A DNA stretch of 10,709 bases from Candidatus Poseidonia sp. (GCA_013330155.1 DUIU01000138.1:445-11153); one strand, 5' to 3'. Counted from the stretch's first letter, positions 1 to 7,480 are shown. Notes: a model not told the origin generated them from the letters alone. Numbers and translations are program-made.

Positions 1-95
1 GGACCTTTCACCCAATGGAGGGAGTCAAGGGTGTCCAAGGCCGCTTGACGCATCTCGTCGTCCCATGATGGTCGGGCCATGGAGATGCGTTCCAT
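1..95 (-). CDS. N-terminal fragment of a possible DegT/DnrJ/EryC1-type PLP aminotransferase, cut by the window edge
   Basis: An open minus-strand frame runs off the left edge. From the ATG at 95 it gives 32 residues, beginning MERISMARPSWDDEMRQAAL and ending LDSLHWVKGP. A 'RPSWDDE...AALDTLDS...W.KGP' start resembles the first helix and Gly-Pro turn of the DegT/DnrJ/EryC1/StrS sugar aminotransferases (usually about 370-400 residues), which make amino sugars for surface glycans. Only this short stretch supports the family, so it is a lead. The catalytic lysine and cofactor residues lie outside the window. The start is unsettled: ATGs at 149, 140, 95 and 80 are all in frame. A purine-rich GGAGG lies at 115-119, too far from 95 for normal spacing. 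The gene is divergent from the ATPase gene at 187, with less than 100 bases between them. Confidence 0.5.
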   Translation of the reverse strand, partial: MERISMARPSWDDEMRQAALDTLDSLHWVKG

Positions 96-186
96 GACTC
101 GGCGTGGCTCTTCTCCTCCTTGAGTGTGCGTTTTCTGCATCCTCTCCATCGCGCCTTTGAAGACCCCTTGCTTTGTTGGCGCAGGT

Positions 187-2655
187 ATGGTACCGTCCGG
201 CGGCGAGGATTTGCCCTCATCCTCTTCGGGCGGAGGTGAAGACGCTGATGTACCGGTTGGAGGGCTCATTTCCGACCTGTTCGACGACACCATGGCCACC
301 ATCAACGCCGCTGGAGCCGCCGTCAAGAAGTCCACGAAACGCCAATACAAACCAAAAGGGATGTTTCTTGGAAACCGGCGTGACACCGGTGAAGCGATCG
401 ACATTGCTCCGCAAGTGTTGGCCCGACACGGCGCCATGCTCGGGTCGACCGGGTCCGGAAAAACGGTGATGGCCAAGGCCTTGATCGAAGAAGCGGCCCT
501 CGCTGGCATTCCTTCCCTCATCATTGACCCACAAGGGGATTTGGCGAGGTTGGCCCTTGGCATTGACCTTGATGAACTTGAAGAAAAAGACGGTCTTGTT
601 GCCCGAGCAAAGCAATTGATGGACCGGTGTGAGGTGCGAATTTGGACGCCCCTTCGAAGCAAGGGTTTGCCGCTCTGCATTGACCCGTTTCGCGCCCCGC
701 CGGCCGACCTTGACCCTGAAGAGGCCATCACGGCGTGGGACATGGTCGCCGCTGGATTTGCCAACCTGGCCGGGTTTGACGTTGAGAAAACACAAGGCAA
801 GACCGTCAAGCCGTTCCTCTATGAAATCCTCGTTGAAGGCACCCGTTGCGGCCTTGATGTTGGCGATTTCCAAGCCCTGGCCCGAGTGGTTCGTGAACCG
901 CACCAGGAGTTCATTCGCCAGCTCTACCCTGAGTGTTTTTCAGAGGATGAAGAAGACCGTGTGGACCCGCCCACGTGGAACGAAGTGATGATTGAACATC
1001 GCTTGACAGACTTTGAGGAGCGCTTGCCAAAAACCACGCGCAACGACCTCGCCCGTCGCCTCGCTGCCTTTTCCTCGGGCGTGAATCAACTGCTGTTTTC
1101 CAATGGCGTCCCCATCGACATCGATGCGTTCGTCGAGCCTGCAGTTCCTGGGAAAATTCCTCTGAACATCGTCTATCTGAACACCATTCAGGATGAAAAT
1201 CAGAAGCAGTACTTCGTTCAAGAGCTTTCCAGAGAACTCTACGATTGGATGCTCACCCAACAACCAGCGGATGGGGAACTGAAATTGCTGTTCTTCATGG
1301 ATGAAGTGGCGCCTTACCTCCCCCCTCACCCGCGCAATCCCCCGGCCAAAGACCTCATCAAACTCATCTTCAAGCAAGCACGAAAATACGGGGTAGCCTG
1401 CGTTTTAGCGACACAAAACGTGAGCGACGTGGATTACAAAATCCTCGCGCAGGCCAACACGACGTTCATCGGACGGTTCACCCAACCGCAAGACGTTGAG
1501 AAAGTCCGGCACTTGCTCAAGGAAAGTGGCGGCGACCAAGACCTCGTTGCTCAACTCCCGACCCTCGGGCCCGGACAGTTCCAGATGGTCGCTCCCGACG
1601 TTGACCCCAACCCTGTTCCCATTCAATGCCGCTGGCTCTACACCGACCACGGTGCGCCGCTCAATGAGGACCAGGTGGAAGAGATCATCACGCCTGAAAT
1701 CCGGGCTTGGGCCCGAACCCGTTCAGCGCAAGGTGGACGTTCCCGTGGAGCGGGGGCAGCTCACGCCGCGAGCCGCGGCTCATCGTGGTCCGGAGGCGAT
1801 TCGTGGGGCGATGGTGCCGCTCAAAGCATCGTGGAGGCGGCCCGCATCAAATCGGCCGGAGGCATGGCTGCAGCAGGCCATGGCATTGTCGACGATTCTG
1901 CGTTTGAAGTGAAACTCATGGGTGGTTTGGCGGTCCTGCGAGACGGGCGAGACCCACTCTATACCATGCAAGCGGCCGTGAACGTGGCTACCGGGGCTTT
2001 GCTCACTTGGGTGATGGCAGCGCTCATGCTCGCTTGGCGGGACGCTGATTTGTCCGGCTGGTGGTTATTGGTCAGTGCCACGACGTGCCTCGCTGCCGTC
2101 GGTGTGCTGGTGTTGGAATGGGTGCTTGGACACGATGCGGAATTGCTTCAGAAATTGAGTCAATTCGCTCATACGTTCCAAATGCTCCAGGTCGTTTGGC
2201 TATGGGTGCTGCTCGGCTGGACGGTGTGGGGCACGCTTGATTTGCGAGGGGCTGAACCTTTCCTCGAAGTCGTCGTTGTGTGGGTCACGCTGTTTTCGGG
2301 AATTGAATACCTCACGCGATTCCAACTTGGCCGTATTCGCTGGAATGGAGGGTCCGCCCTCGACAAAATCGTTGGCGTCAGTGCCTTGCTCACGAAGGCC
2401 GAGCTTACCGAGATGAAGGCGACATCAAGGGAATTGCTCAGCGCGGTTCGCTGGATGGTCCACGGAGCGACGCTCGTTTGGTTGTGCTGTTTGCTGGCTT
2501 TCCAAAGCGGCGTGCTGCCCGATGATTCCTCTCTGGCGACATGGGGTCGCCCAACGCTATGGCTCGCATCGGTCTACGGACTGATGTTCTGCAGCGAAGC
2601 CTGGCTTCGCCTGCGAGGACGATGGCCGAGTGAACACAACACCTCAAGTGCCTGA
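187..2655 (+). CDS. HerA/FtsK-like P-loop ATPase fused to a C-terminal six-helix membrane domain
   Basis: The 822-residue protein has two halves. Residues about 60-520 are a HerA/DUF87-type ATPase, a family of hexameric DNA or protein motors. Walker A is GSTGSGKT at 86-93, followed by 'LIIDPQGDLARL'. Walker B is LLFFMDE with D372 and E373, followed by 'ARKYGVACVLATQNVSDVDY', the usual sensor region. A Gly/Ser/Ala-rich linker (about 530-570) leads to six predicted membrane helices near 598-618, 625-645, 667-686, 693-711, 758-777 and 791-809. I do not recognise this membrane domain. HerA proteins are normally soluble and about 500-600 residues, so this one may be a membrane-tethered motor; the substrate is unknown. 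The start is the ATG at 187. A GTG at 124 and an ATG at 292 are also in frame, and no ribosome site decides. The frame is continuous across the linker, so I see no frameshift. The next gene begins 17 bases downstream. Confidence 0.85.
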   Translation: MVPSGGEDLPSSSSGGGEDADVPVGGLISDLFDDTMATINAAGAAVKKSTKRQYKPKGMFLGNRRDTGEAIDIAPQVLARHGAMLGSTGSGKTVMAKALIEEAALAGIPSLIIDPQGDLARLALGIDLDELEEKDGLVARAKQLMDRCEVRIWTPLRSKGLPLCIDPFRAPPADLDPEEAITAWDMVAAGFANLAGFDVEKTQGKTVKPFLYEILVEGTRCGLDVGDFQALARVVREPHQEFIRQLYPECFSEDEEDRVDPPTWNEVMIEHRLTDFEERLPKTTRNDLARRLAAFSSGVNQLLFSNGVPIDIDAFVEPAVPGKIPLNIVYLNTIQDENQKQYFVQELSRELYDWMLTQQPADGELKLLFFMDEVAPYLPPHPRNPPAKDLIKLIFKQARKYGVACVLATQNVSDVDYKILAQANTTFIGRFTQPQDVEKVRHLLKESGGDQDLVAQLPTLGPGQFQMVAPDVDPNPVPIQCRWLYTDHGAPLNEDQVEEIITPEIRAWARTRSAQGGRSRGAGAAHAASRGSSWSGGDSWGDGAAQSIVEAARIKSAGGMAAAGHGIVDDSAFEVKLMGGLAVLRDGRDPLYTMQAAVNVATGALLTWVMAALMLAWRDADLSGWWLLVSATTCLAAVGVLVLEWVLGHDAELLQKLSQFAHTFQMLQVVWLWVLLGWTVWGTLDLRGAEPFLEVVVVWVTLFSGIEYLTRFQLGRIRWNGGSALDKIVGVSALLTKAELTEMKATSRELLSAVRWMVHGATLVWLCCLLAFQSGVLPDDSSLATWGRPTLWLASVYGLMFCSEAWLRLRGRWPSEHNTSSA

Positions 2656-2672
2656 GGTTTGGTGGATTTAAT

Positions 2673-3197
2673 ATGGCCAATCGAATCGAGGAGCCATCGT
2701 TTGACGTCATCAAATCCTATGACGATTTTGAGGTTCGGCGCTACGTCGATACCGTACAAGCCCGTGTTCAAACGTCCAGCCGGGGCGGTGGAGCCGCTTC
2801 CGGAGGATTTCGACGTGTGGCCGGATACATCTTCGGAGGAAACGCTCAGCAGACCTCCATCGCCATGACCGCCCCCGTGAGCATGTGGGAAGAGGATGGG
2901 TCAAGTTGGTTGGCCTTTACGATGCCTTCGGCGTATTCCCTGGAGTCATTGCCGCCGCCCAACGACGAGGGGGTTCGCCTTGTACCTCATGCGGGGTCGA
3001 CGGTGGCCGTGATGCGTTTCTCGGGGCGAAACACGCCTGGAAAAGGAGACCGCGTGGAACAAAAACTCCGAGCAGCGATGGAACGTGAAGGATACCAACC
3101 GGTCGGCCCGGGTGTGCTGGCCCTGTACGATAATCCGTGGACCACCTTGCCCTTCCTCCGTCGAAACGAGTTGCACATCGAAATTGTGACGTCGTAA
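2673..3197 (+). CDS. SOUL/HBP family heme-binding protein
   Basis: This 174-residue protein matches the SOUL heme-binding family along its length. The N-terminus reads 'IEEPSFDVIKSYDDFEVRRY', the typical opening strand and turn. The middle carries a Gly-rich segment followed by 'GYIFGGNAQQTSIAMTAPV', the family signature (I-x-G-x-N ... I-x-M-T-x-P-V). The C-terminus ends with 'YDNPWTTLPFLRRNELHIEI', the conserved W-x-x-P-x-x-R-R-N-E-h motif. No signal peptide or membrane helix is visible, so it should be cytoplasmic. Family members bind heme or other tetrapyrroles loosely in a beta-barrel; the cellular role in prokaryotes is unsettled. Length is normal for a single domain. It follows the ATPase gene after 17 bases and is probably cotranscribed. 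No strong ribosome site precedes the ATG, although GAGGTTTGGTGGA lies just upstream. Confidence 0.9.
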   Translation: MANRIEEPSFDVIKSYDDFEVRRYVDTVQARVQTSSRGGGAASGGFRRVAGYIFGGNAQQTSIAMTAPVSMWEEDGSSWLAFTMPSAYSLESLPPPNDEGVRLVPHAGSTVAVMRFSGRNTPGKGDRVEQKLRAAMEREGYQPVGPGVLALYDNPWTTLPFLRRNELHIEIVTS

Positions 3198-3245
3198 GGT
3201 CGGCGTCGTCAAAAGCCATAGATAGACGAGGAGCGAGGGGCTCCC

Positions 3246-3422
3246 ATGGAAGACCGATTGGTGGAAGAACTGGTCGTCGGTGTAGGTGAAGTCGTTGGTG
3301 ACGCCGTGGAGAACGTGATCGGGGAACGCACCTGGGTGTATTCCCTGTGGCGTTTTTCCCTCTACGCCGTTCCGTTTGGTTTTGCTATCTACCTTCTGAA
3401 CGGTGTTTACGGCTGGATTTGA
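3246..3422 (+). CDS. Small 58-residue single-pass membrane protein
   Basis: A short frame fits neatly between two real genes. The first half (MEDRLVEELVVGVGEVVGDA, then VENVIGERT) is acidic and could form an amphipathic helix. Residues about 31-54 (VYSLWRFSLYAVPFGFAIYL and on) form one hydrophobic, aromatic-rich membrane helix, and the protein ends GVYGWI. A purine-rich GAGGAGCGAGGGG (3227-3239) lies just upstream of the ATG as a ribosome site. The stop overlaps the ribosome site of the nitroreductase gene, 12 bases before its start, which implies translational coupling. I recognise no family. The function is unknown; it could anchor or assist the neighbouring heme-binding or flavin protein, which is only inference from position. 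Confidence 0.72.
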   Translation: MEDRLVEELVVGVGEVVGDAVENVIGERTWVYSLWRFSLYAVPFGFAIYLLNGVYGWI

Positions 3423-3430
3423 GGGGTGAT
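3421..3430 (+). promoter_or_regulatory. Ribosome binding site deciding the nitroreductase start
   Basis: GAGGGGTGAT closely matches the complement of the archaeal 16S rRNA 3' end (GGAGGTGAT). Its GGTG core lies six bases before the ATG at 3435, whereas it overlaps or abuts the alternative GTG at 3426 and ATG at 3429. This favours 3435. The site overlaps the stop codon of the preceding small gene. Confidence 0.6.
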
Positions 3431-3434
3431 GGCC

Positions 3435-4112
3435 ATGGACGACCACCCTTTCATTCCCTTGGAGTGGACCGAACGGTCGGCTGAGGACATGATGGCCCTA
3501 GCAGAAGCGAACTATACTCACCTCGCCCAACGGCGTACGACGCGGCATTTCTCAACGCGAGACGTGCCTCGTAGATTGGTGGAACTCGCCATTCTTTCGG
3601 GCTCAACCGCGCCCAACGGCGCCCATCTTCAGCCGTGGACGTGGGTGGCGATTCGCAACGCTGAACTGCAGCAGAAAATTCGTGAAGCAGCGGAAGAAGA
3701 AGAGCGGAAGACCTACTCGGAGCGCATGCCAGAAGCCTGGTCGGAAGTGCTCGCGCCGCTCGGCACGGACGCCGTCAAGGCCCATTTGACCGACGCACCG
3801 TGGATTGTCGTGTTGTTCAAACAAAAGAAGCGTCAGCGACCCGGCGGAGAATGGGGGCCAACCTACTACACCACCGAATCGTGCGGCATCGCCGCCGGGA
3901 TGTTCATTCAGGCCGTTCACAACATGGGCCTCGTGACCCTTACGCACACCCCTTCACCGATGGGGTTCCTTCGGGACATCCTTGGTCGACCGAAGCACGA
4001 AGAAGCCATGCTCGTGATGCCTGTTGGCTATCCCGCAGACGATGCTGAAGTTCCCGACATTCACCGGAAAACGCTAGACGAAGTCGCCGTGTTCTTCGAC
4101 GAGCAGGCTTGA
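3435..4112 (+). CDS. Nitroreductase-family flavoprotein, iodotyrosine deiodinase (IYD)-like
   Basis: This 225-residue FMN-dependent enzyme belongs to the nitroreductase fold. The N-terminal FMN phosphate motif is RRTTRHFS at 33-40. 'STAPNGAHLQPW' (57-68) and 'THTPSPMGFLRDILGRP' (170-186) follow, then 'VMPVGYPADDAEVPDIHRK', and each segment matches iodotyrosine deiodinases closely. In human IYD the substrate zwitterion is held by E157, Y161 and K182. Here E90, Y94 and K115 have the same spacing (4 and 21 residues). The likely reaction is reductive dehalogenation of a halotyrosine, or a related one-electron reduction, in the cytoplasm. Unlike vertebrate IYD it has no N-terminal membrane anchor. 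It lies 12 bases after the small membrane-protein gene and is probably cotranscribed. GTG 3426 and ATG 3429 are alternative starts. The family call is firm; the substrate is inferred. Confidence 0.88.
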   Translation: MDDHPFIPLEWTERSAEDMMALAEANYTHLAQRRTTRHFSTRDVPRRLVELAILSGSTAPNGAHLQPWTWVAIRNAELQQKIREAAEEEERKTYSERMPEAWSEVLAPLGTDAVKAHLTDAPWIVVLFKQKKRQRPGGEWGPTYYTTESCGIAAGMFIQAVHNMGLVTLTHTPSPMGFLRDILGRPKHEEAMLVMPVGYPADDAEVPDIHRKTLDEVAVFFDEQA

Positions 4113-4127
4113 GGAAAGGTCGCGGTG

Positions 4128-4136
4128 TTGATATAC
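4128..4136 (+). promoter_or_regulatory. TATA-like box for tRNA-Leu
   Basis: TTGATATAC lies with its AT core centred about 27 bases before the first base of the tRNA, the spacing expected for an archaeal TATA box when transcription begins at or just before the mature 5' end. The box is short and no clear BRE precedes it, so support is moderate. Confidence 0.4.
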
Positions 4137-4159
4137 GCGAGGTGAGAGCCAAGACTGGC

Positions 4160-4243
4160 GCAGGAGTCGCCCAGCTTGGTCAAAGGCGCTGGGATGAGGT
4201 CCCAGTCCGTAACGGTTCGCAGGTTCGAATCCTGCCTCCTGCA
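4160..4243 (+). tRNA. tRNA-Leu (anticodon GAG)
   Basis: An 84-base class II tRNA folds completely. The acceptor stem is GCAGGAG (4160-4166) with CTCCTGC (4236-4242), discriminator A at 4243. The D stem is GCC/GGC with a GGT-containing loop. The anticodon stem CTGGG/CCCAG is perfect, with loop ATGAGGT and anticodon GAG at 4196-4198, reading CUC and CUU leucine codons. A long variable arm (CCGTAACGG core) is typical of tRNA-Leu. The T arm is GCAGG-TTCGAAT-CCTGC. The CCA end is not encoded (CTC follows), as is common in archaea, and there is no intron. It lies 47 bases after the nitroreductase gene and convergent to phoU. Confidence 0.96.
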
Positions 4244-4244
4244 C

Positions 4245-4262
4245 TCAATCAGTTGATTTCTT
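4245..4262 (+). terminator. Possible weak terminator after tRNA-Leu
   Basis: A small inverted repeat (TCAA-TCAG-TTGA) followed by the T-rich run TTTCTTC lies just after the tRNA in the 38-base gap before the convergent phoU end. Archaeal termination often needs only T-rich tracts. The hairpin is too short to be convincing on its own. Confidence 0.25.
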
Positions 4263-4281
4263 CAACCCACGGGCTGAGCCA

Positions 4282-4950
4282 TCAATCGAGAATGATGTTC
4301 TCATTGTTGAGGGCGTGGTGCCACATGCCGTTCAGTCGAACGATGTTGTAGGCGGAGCGGTCCACTCGGTTGACGATGTTAATCACATCAAGTCGTGCAG
4401 CTTTTCCACCGAGGGTATCCGACTTTAGGATTGACAGAGCAGCCACCGCTTCTGCATGGTAGGCTTTGACTGCTTTCCAGTGTTCACGGACTTCATCAGC
4501 AGGGACTTCTCCTCCGTTGGTCAGACACTCAATTGTGATGTCGATGAGGGAGTTTAGGCAAGCGTGCATGGAAGTTACTGGTGTGACAATTTCTTTGGGG
4601 AGTTCGTCTGCGTTCTCGTCCAAAGACCGGTCAGAACGGGCAATGTCACGAGCGTGTCGAATCAATCGTTCCACCGTATCAACAGCGCGAAGATAAGTCG
4701 CAACGATTCGAAGATCTTTCATCAGGGGTTGGTTAAGGGAGAGAATCAAGAGAAGATTGTTGGTCAAATCCCAATTGACTTCTCGGGCCTTTGCGCGGGC
4801 TGCCTTGGCCTCAGAGTACACCTCTGAGTCCAGTTTGGTGTAGGCCTCAATGGCGTCAGCATACACATGCTGGGCCTCTTCAAAGTATTCTTTCAGCTCT
4901 TGCTGAATGTTCTTCATTCGCTCGTCAAGTCCTGTTCTAATGGGGGGCAT
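4282..4950 (-). CDS. phoU: PhoU-family phosphate transport regulator, last gene of the pst operon
   Basis: This 222-residue, almost wholly helical protein has the length and two-repeat layout of PhoU, which in bacteria restrains PstSCAB and relays phosphate status. Repeat 1 includes 'LNQPLMKDLRIVATYLRAVD' (72-91) followed by 'TVERLIRHARDIA'; the helix 'DLRxVxxxLRxxxxxERxxxxARxIA' is the PhoU hallmark. Repeat 2 ends 'NRVDRSAYNIVRLNG'. The usual metal-binding E/D-x-x-x-D pattern is altered: E94 is followed by H98, and D197 by Y201. Metal binding may therefore be changed or lost. The ATG at 4950 lies 11 bases after the pstB stop, and GAGGTGA spanning that stop provides the ribosome site, so the two genes are translationally coupled. 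An in-frame ATG at residue 12 is a weaker start. The gene converges on tRNA-Leu. Confidence 0.88.
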   Translation of the reverse strand: MPPIRTGLDERMKNIQQELKEYFEEAQHVYADAIEAYTKLDSEVYSEAKAARAKAREVNWDLTNNLLLILSLNQPLMKDLRIVATYLRAVDTVERLIRHARDIARSDRSLDENADELPKEIVTPVTSMHACLNSLIDITIECLTNGGEVPADEVREHWKAVKAYHAEAVAALSILKSDTLGGKAARLDVINIVNRVDRSAYNIVRLNGMWHHALNNENIILD

Positions 4951-4961
4951 ATTTGTTCACC

Positions 4962-5777
4962 TCAGCCAAATCGTCCCGTGATGTAACGTTTCGTCAATTC
5001 TTGGTCCGGTTCGGAGAATATTTTCTCTGTCTTGTTGAATTCTACCATGCGTCCAAGGTACATGAATCCTGTATAGTCACTGACACGGGCGGCTTGGGAC
5101 ATGGAGTGGGTCACGATAACCACGGTGAAGTCCTTCTTCAATTCAAGAATCAATTCTTCAATGGCGGCAGTAGCGATTGGGTCCAAGGCACTGCACGGCT
5201 CGTCCATGAGAATGATATCCGGCTCAATGGCGATGGTTCGGGCGATACACAATCGTTGCTGTTGACCGCCGGAAAGGGATGTTCCAAGGTCATGAAGCCG
5301 GTCAGCAACCTCGTTCCATATGGCCGCACGATTGAGGCTTTTCTCCACGATTCTGTCAAGTTCTTCCCGCGTAGGTTGGTGGTGAAGACGGACGCCATAA
5401 GCCACGTTATCGTAGATCGATTTAGGGAAGGGGTTGGGCCGTTGGAACACCATACCAATACTTTTCCGAAGTTCAACTAAATCAGCGCCCTTGTCGGTTA
5501 TCACAACGTCGCCTTTTGTGATCTTCCCCTCGTAGCGACAAATCGGAATCAAGTCATTCATCCGGTTGATGGTGCGGAGTAATGTGCTCTTCCCGCATCC
5601 AGAAGGGCCAATCAGAGCAGTGACCCTGTTTTTGGCAATCGGAAGCGAGACACCGTGGAGTGCTTGATTCGAGCTGTACCAAAGATCGAGATCTTCAATC
5701 ATCACATCAATTTCGCCGTCAATGTCCAGTTCTCGGGTGGAATTTGGTACCAATTCGCCGCCTATTTCTTCACTCAT
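4962..5777 (-). CDS. pstB: Phosphate ABC transporter ATP-binding protein PstB
   Basis: This 271-residue ATPase powers phosphate import through PstC/PstA at the inner face of the membrane. All ABC motifs are present: Walker [10 protein letters not shown] at 57-65, Q-loop Q112 in '[20 protein letters not shown]', signature LSGGQQQRL at 168-176, Walker B IILMDEP at 188-194, D-loop 'SALDP', and H-loop H224 in 'IVTHSM'. The 'QRPNPFP.SI..NVAYG' segment and the C-terminal '[15 protein letters not shown]' are specific to PstB among ABC ATPases. An N-terminal extension of about 25 acidic residues precedes the first strand. Its ATG overlaps the pstA stop by four bases, and phoU follows 11 bases later. 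Length and motifs are normal. Confidence 0.97.
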   Translation of the reverse strand: MSEEIGGELVPNSTRELDIDGEIDVMIEDLDLWYSSNQALHGVSLPIAKNRVTALIGPSGCGKSTLLRTINRMNDLIPICRYEGKITKGDVVITDKGADLVELRKSIGMVFQRPNPFPKSIYDNVAYGVRLHHQPTREELDRIVEKSLNRAAIWNEVADRLHDLGTSLSGGQQQRLCIARTIAIEPDIILMDEPCSALDPIATAAIEELILELKKDFTVVIVTHSMSQAARVSDYTGFMYLGRMVEFNKTEKIFSEPDQELTKRYITGRFG

Positions 5778-7480
5778 GGGTTTAGCCTCCTACGAAAATG
5801 CTCTCGAAGAATAATTGCTACACTGTTCATGGCAGCGAGCAGGACGATGAGTGTGATGCTGGCGGCGGCGGCCATGGAGTGCCATGCGTGTTCTGGTTCA
5901 GATGTCCAGAAGTAAATTTGAATCGGAATCACAGTGAAGTTGACATTGCCTCCGGTAAGGCCGGCCAGCGGCTCGGGGTCAAACAACACAAGAGCTGCAG
6001 CGCCAACCACCACAAGTGGCGCAGCCTCGCCCATGATGCGGCTCATCGCTAGGATGCTGCCGGTCATGATGCCGGGCATGGCTGAAGGGAGAACATGGTC
6101 TCGGGTGACCTGCCACTGCGTGCAACCCACACCGTACGCTGATTCGCGCAGCGACCGAGGAACACTTCGCAACGCCTCTTGACTGGCCAAGACGATGATC
6201 GGCATCGCCATCACACCCATGGTGAGGCCGGCAGCCAAAATCGATGGGCCCAAACCCAAACCGACACCGCCTTGTTTAACGAAGATGGCCAAACCAAACA
6301 TACCGAACACGATGGACGGAACCCCAGCAAGGTTGGTCACCAGTGCCTGAATCAGTTTGGTGGTACGAGTTGGTTTGGCATACTCCTCAAGGTAAATCGC
6401 AGCTCCAATGGAAATCGGCATGGAGACCAGCATGGCGATGGTCATGACCCAGATTGTACCAAAGAACGCAGACCGAATACCCGATGCATAAGGGATGAAG
6501 ATGTCCTGATAGCGTTCGGTCAGGAAGGGGATGTTGATGGCCAGTGGAATGAACAAGGCCGAGAACACGAAGAGCATTCTCGCCCACATAAGCAAGCCCT
6601 CCCGATTGGTGATGGAATGCTTCAATCGGTCAAACTGCGTCGGGTCGCGTCCTTGATTTCGAAGTCGGGTTAACCCTTCGAGAAGACGAACAAGAATCGC
6701 GCCCACCATGAACCAGCACAGTGCACCCAACCAGGCATCCAGCGTGAACGTCCCCACGACCAGTGTTGTTGTTGCGAGGGCGTAGGCGCCGTACTTGACT
6801 GCCCGCTCCTTTCCACCGAGTCGCTCGATGCGCCCCAATATTTTGGGCATTGGAACAGAGATGAGCAAGATGACACCAAGAAGCGCTATCCATGCCGCTA
6901 TTTCCAAGGGAGTGGAGACCAGCGTGCCATCGGTCATGAGAACATCGACGTCCCCTGAGATGACAAAGGCCCCCACGGCAGGTGCGCCCGTTGGGTCAGC
7001 GGCCGGAACCGGGCCGGAAAGTTGCTTGACTTCAACGGGTACTTCCAAACTTGAGAGGAGGTAGAATTTGGTCTTCTTCCCGACCTCCACCGCATTGGTT
7101 GAAACGCCGGACGAGTCCACAATGATGTCTTCACTGAGGCCGCGCTCGCCCGTCACGGTGATGGTGATTTCGTGCGTTTGTGGGTTCCCATCGTTCCATG
7201 AAAGTTCCAGCACGACTGCATCGCCGATGAGGTCACCGTTGTCATCCACCGTGGGATGGTCCCATTTGAGGATGTAATCAGAGACGGGGATGAATTCGGA
7301 GGCCGACTCAATCTGTCCCGATTCGCCATCGATGAATGTCGGCTTGGCGATTTGCCAGACGAGCACGGTCAAGAACAGCAACCCAATGAGGCCGGACAGT
7401 GCGAGTCCAGTGGAGCCTGCGCGCTCCATGAGGTCCCGCCGTGCACGGTTTCGTTTCTTCAACCGGTCGATGTCCTTCAT
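5774..7480 (-). CDS. pstA: Phosphate ABC transporter permease PstA, with long N-terminal extension
   Basis: This 568-residue permease is about twice the usual PstA length (280-300). The C-terminal half (about 297-560) is the standard channel domain: helices, '[10 protein letters not shown]' at 361-370, the coupling EAA loop '[18 protein letters not shown]' at 435-452, and '[17 protein letters not shown]'. The N-terminal half adds a basic cytoplasmic start, a helix at about 24-45, an extracytoplasmic beta-rich region of about 140 residues (50-190), a helix at 193-211 and a helical pair near 231-268. I do not recognise that middle region. The ATG at 7480 overlaps the pstC stop by one base (TGATG), and GGGAGG lies seven bases upstream. 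An in-frame start at 7534 would lie inside pstC and has no such site, so 7480 is preferred. Confidence 0.93.
   Translation of the reverse strand: MKDIDRLKKRNRARRDLMERAGSTGLALSGLIGLLFLTVLVWQIAKPTFIDGESGQIESASEFIPVSDYILKWDHPTVDDNGDLIGDAVVLELSWNDGNPQTHEITITVTGERGLSEDIIVDSSGVSTNAVEVGKKTKFYLLSSLEVPVEVKQLSGPVPAADPTGAPAVGAFVISGDVDVLMTDGTLVSTPLEIAAWIALLGVILLISVPMPKILGRIERLGGKERAVKYGAYALATTTLVVGTFTLDAWLGALCWFMVGAILVRLLEGLTRLRNQGRDPTQFDRLKHSITNREGLLMWARMLFVFSALFIPLAINIPFLTERYQDIFIPYASGIRSAFFGTIWVMTIAMLVSMPISIGAAIYLEEYAKPTRTTKLIQALVTNLAGVPSIVFGMFGLAIFVKQGGVGLGLGPSILAAGLTMGVMAMPIIVLASQEALRSVPRSLRESAYGVGCTQWQVTRDHVLPSAMPGIMTGSILAMSRIMGEAAPLVVVGAAALVLFDPEPLAGLTGGNVNFTVIPIQIYFWTSEPEHAWHSMAAAASITLIVLLAAMNSVAIILREHFRRRLNP

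Noticed and set aside
1700..1912. Possible frameshift in the ATPase gene at the low-complexity linker
   Set aside because: The original frame gives a Gly/Ser/Ala-rich linker and then continues cleanly into the membrane helices; the other frame gives a basic low-complexity peptide with no homology and then stops.
2251..2334. Resemblance of 'WVTLFSGIEYL' in the ATPase C-terminus to the last helix of PgsA-type CDP-alcohol phosphatidyltransferases
   Set aside because: The defining D-G-x2-A-R...G-x3-D...D active-site motif is absent, so the similarity is only that of one membrane helix.
4160..4281. tRNA-Leu 3' end as an integration (att) site
   Set aside because: I found no second copy of the tRNA 3' end and no integrase gene; both sides carry ordinary chromosomal genes.
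4109..4351. An 80-residue plus-strand frame across the tRNA-Leu gene ('RRWDEVPVRNGSQVRILPPA')
   Set aside because: The peptide is a translation of the tRNA body; such 'NGSQVRILPPA' peptides are a familiar artefact of tRNA genes. It also runs into the end of phoU on the other strand.
4953..5480. A 175-residue plus-strand frame opposite pstB
   Set aside because: It is antisense to the conserved ABC ATPase and its translation shows no recognisable domain.
6179..6673. A 164-residue plus-strand frame opposite pstA, rich in His, Asp and Gly
   Set aside because: It is the antisense shadow of a conserved permease; the His/Asp richness comes from the complement of Met/Ile/Val codons.
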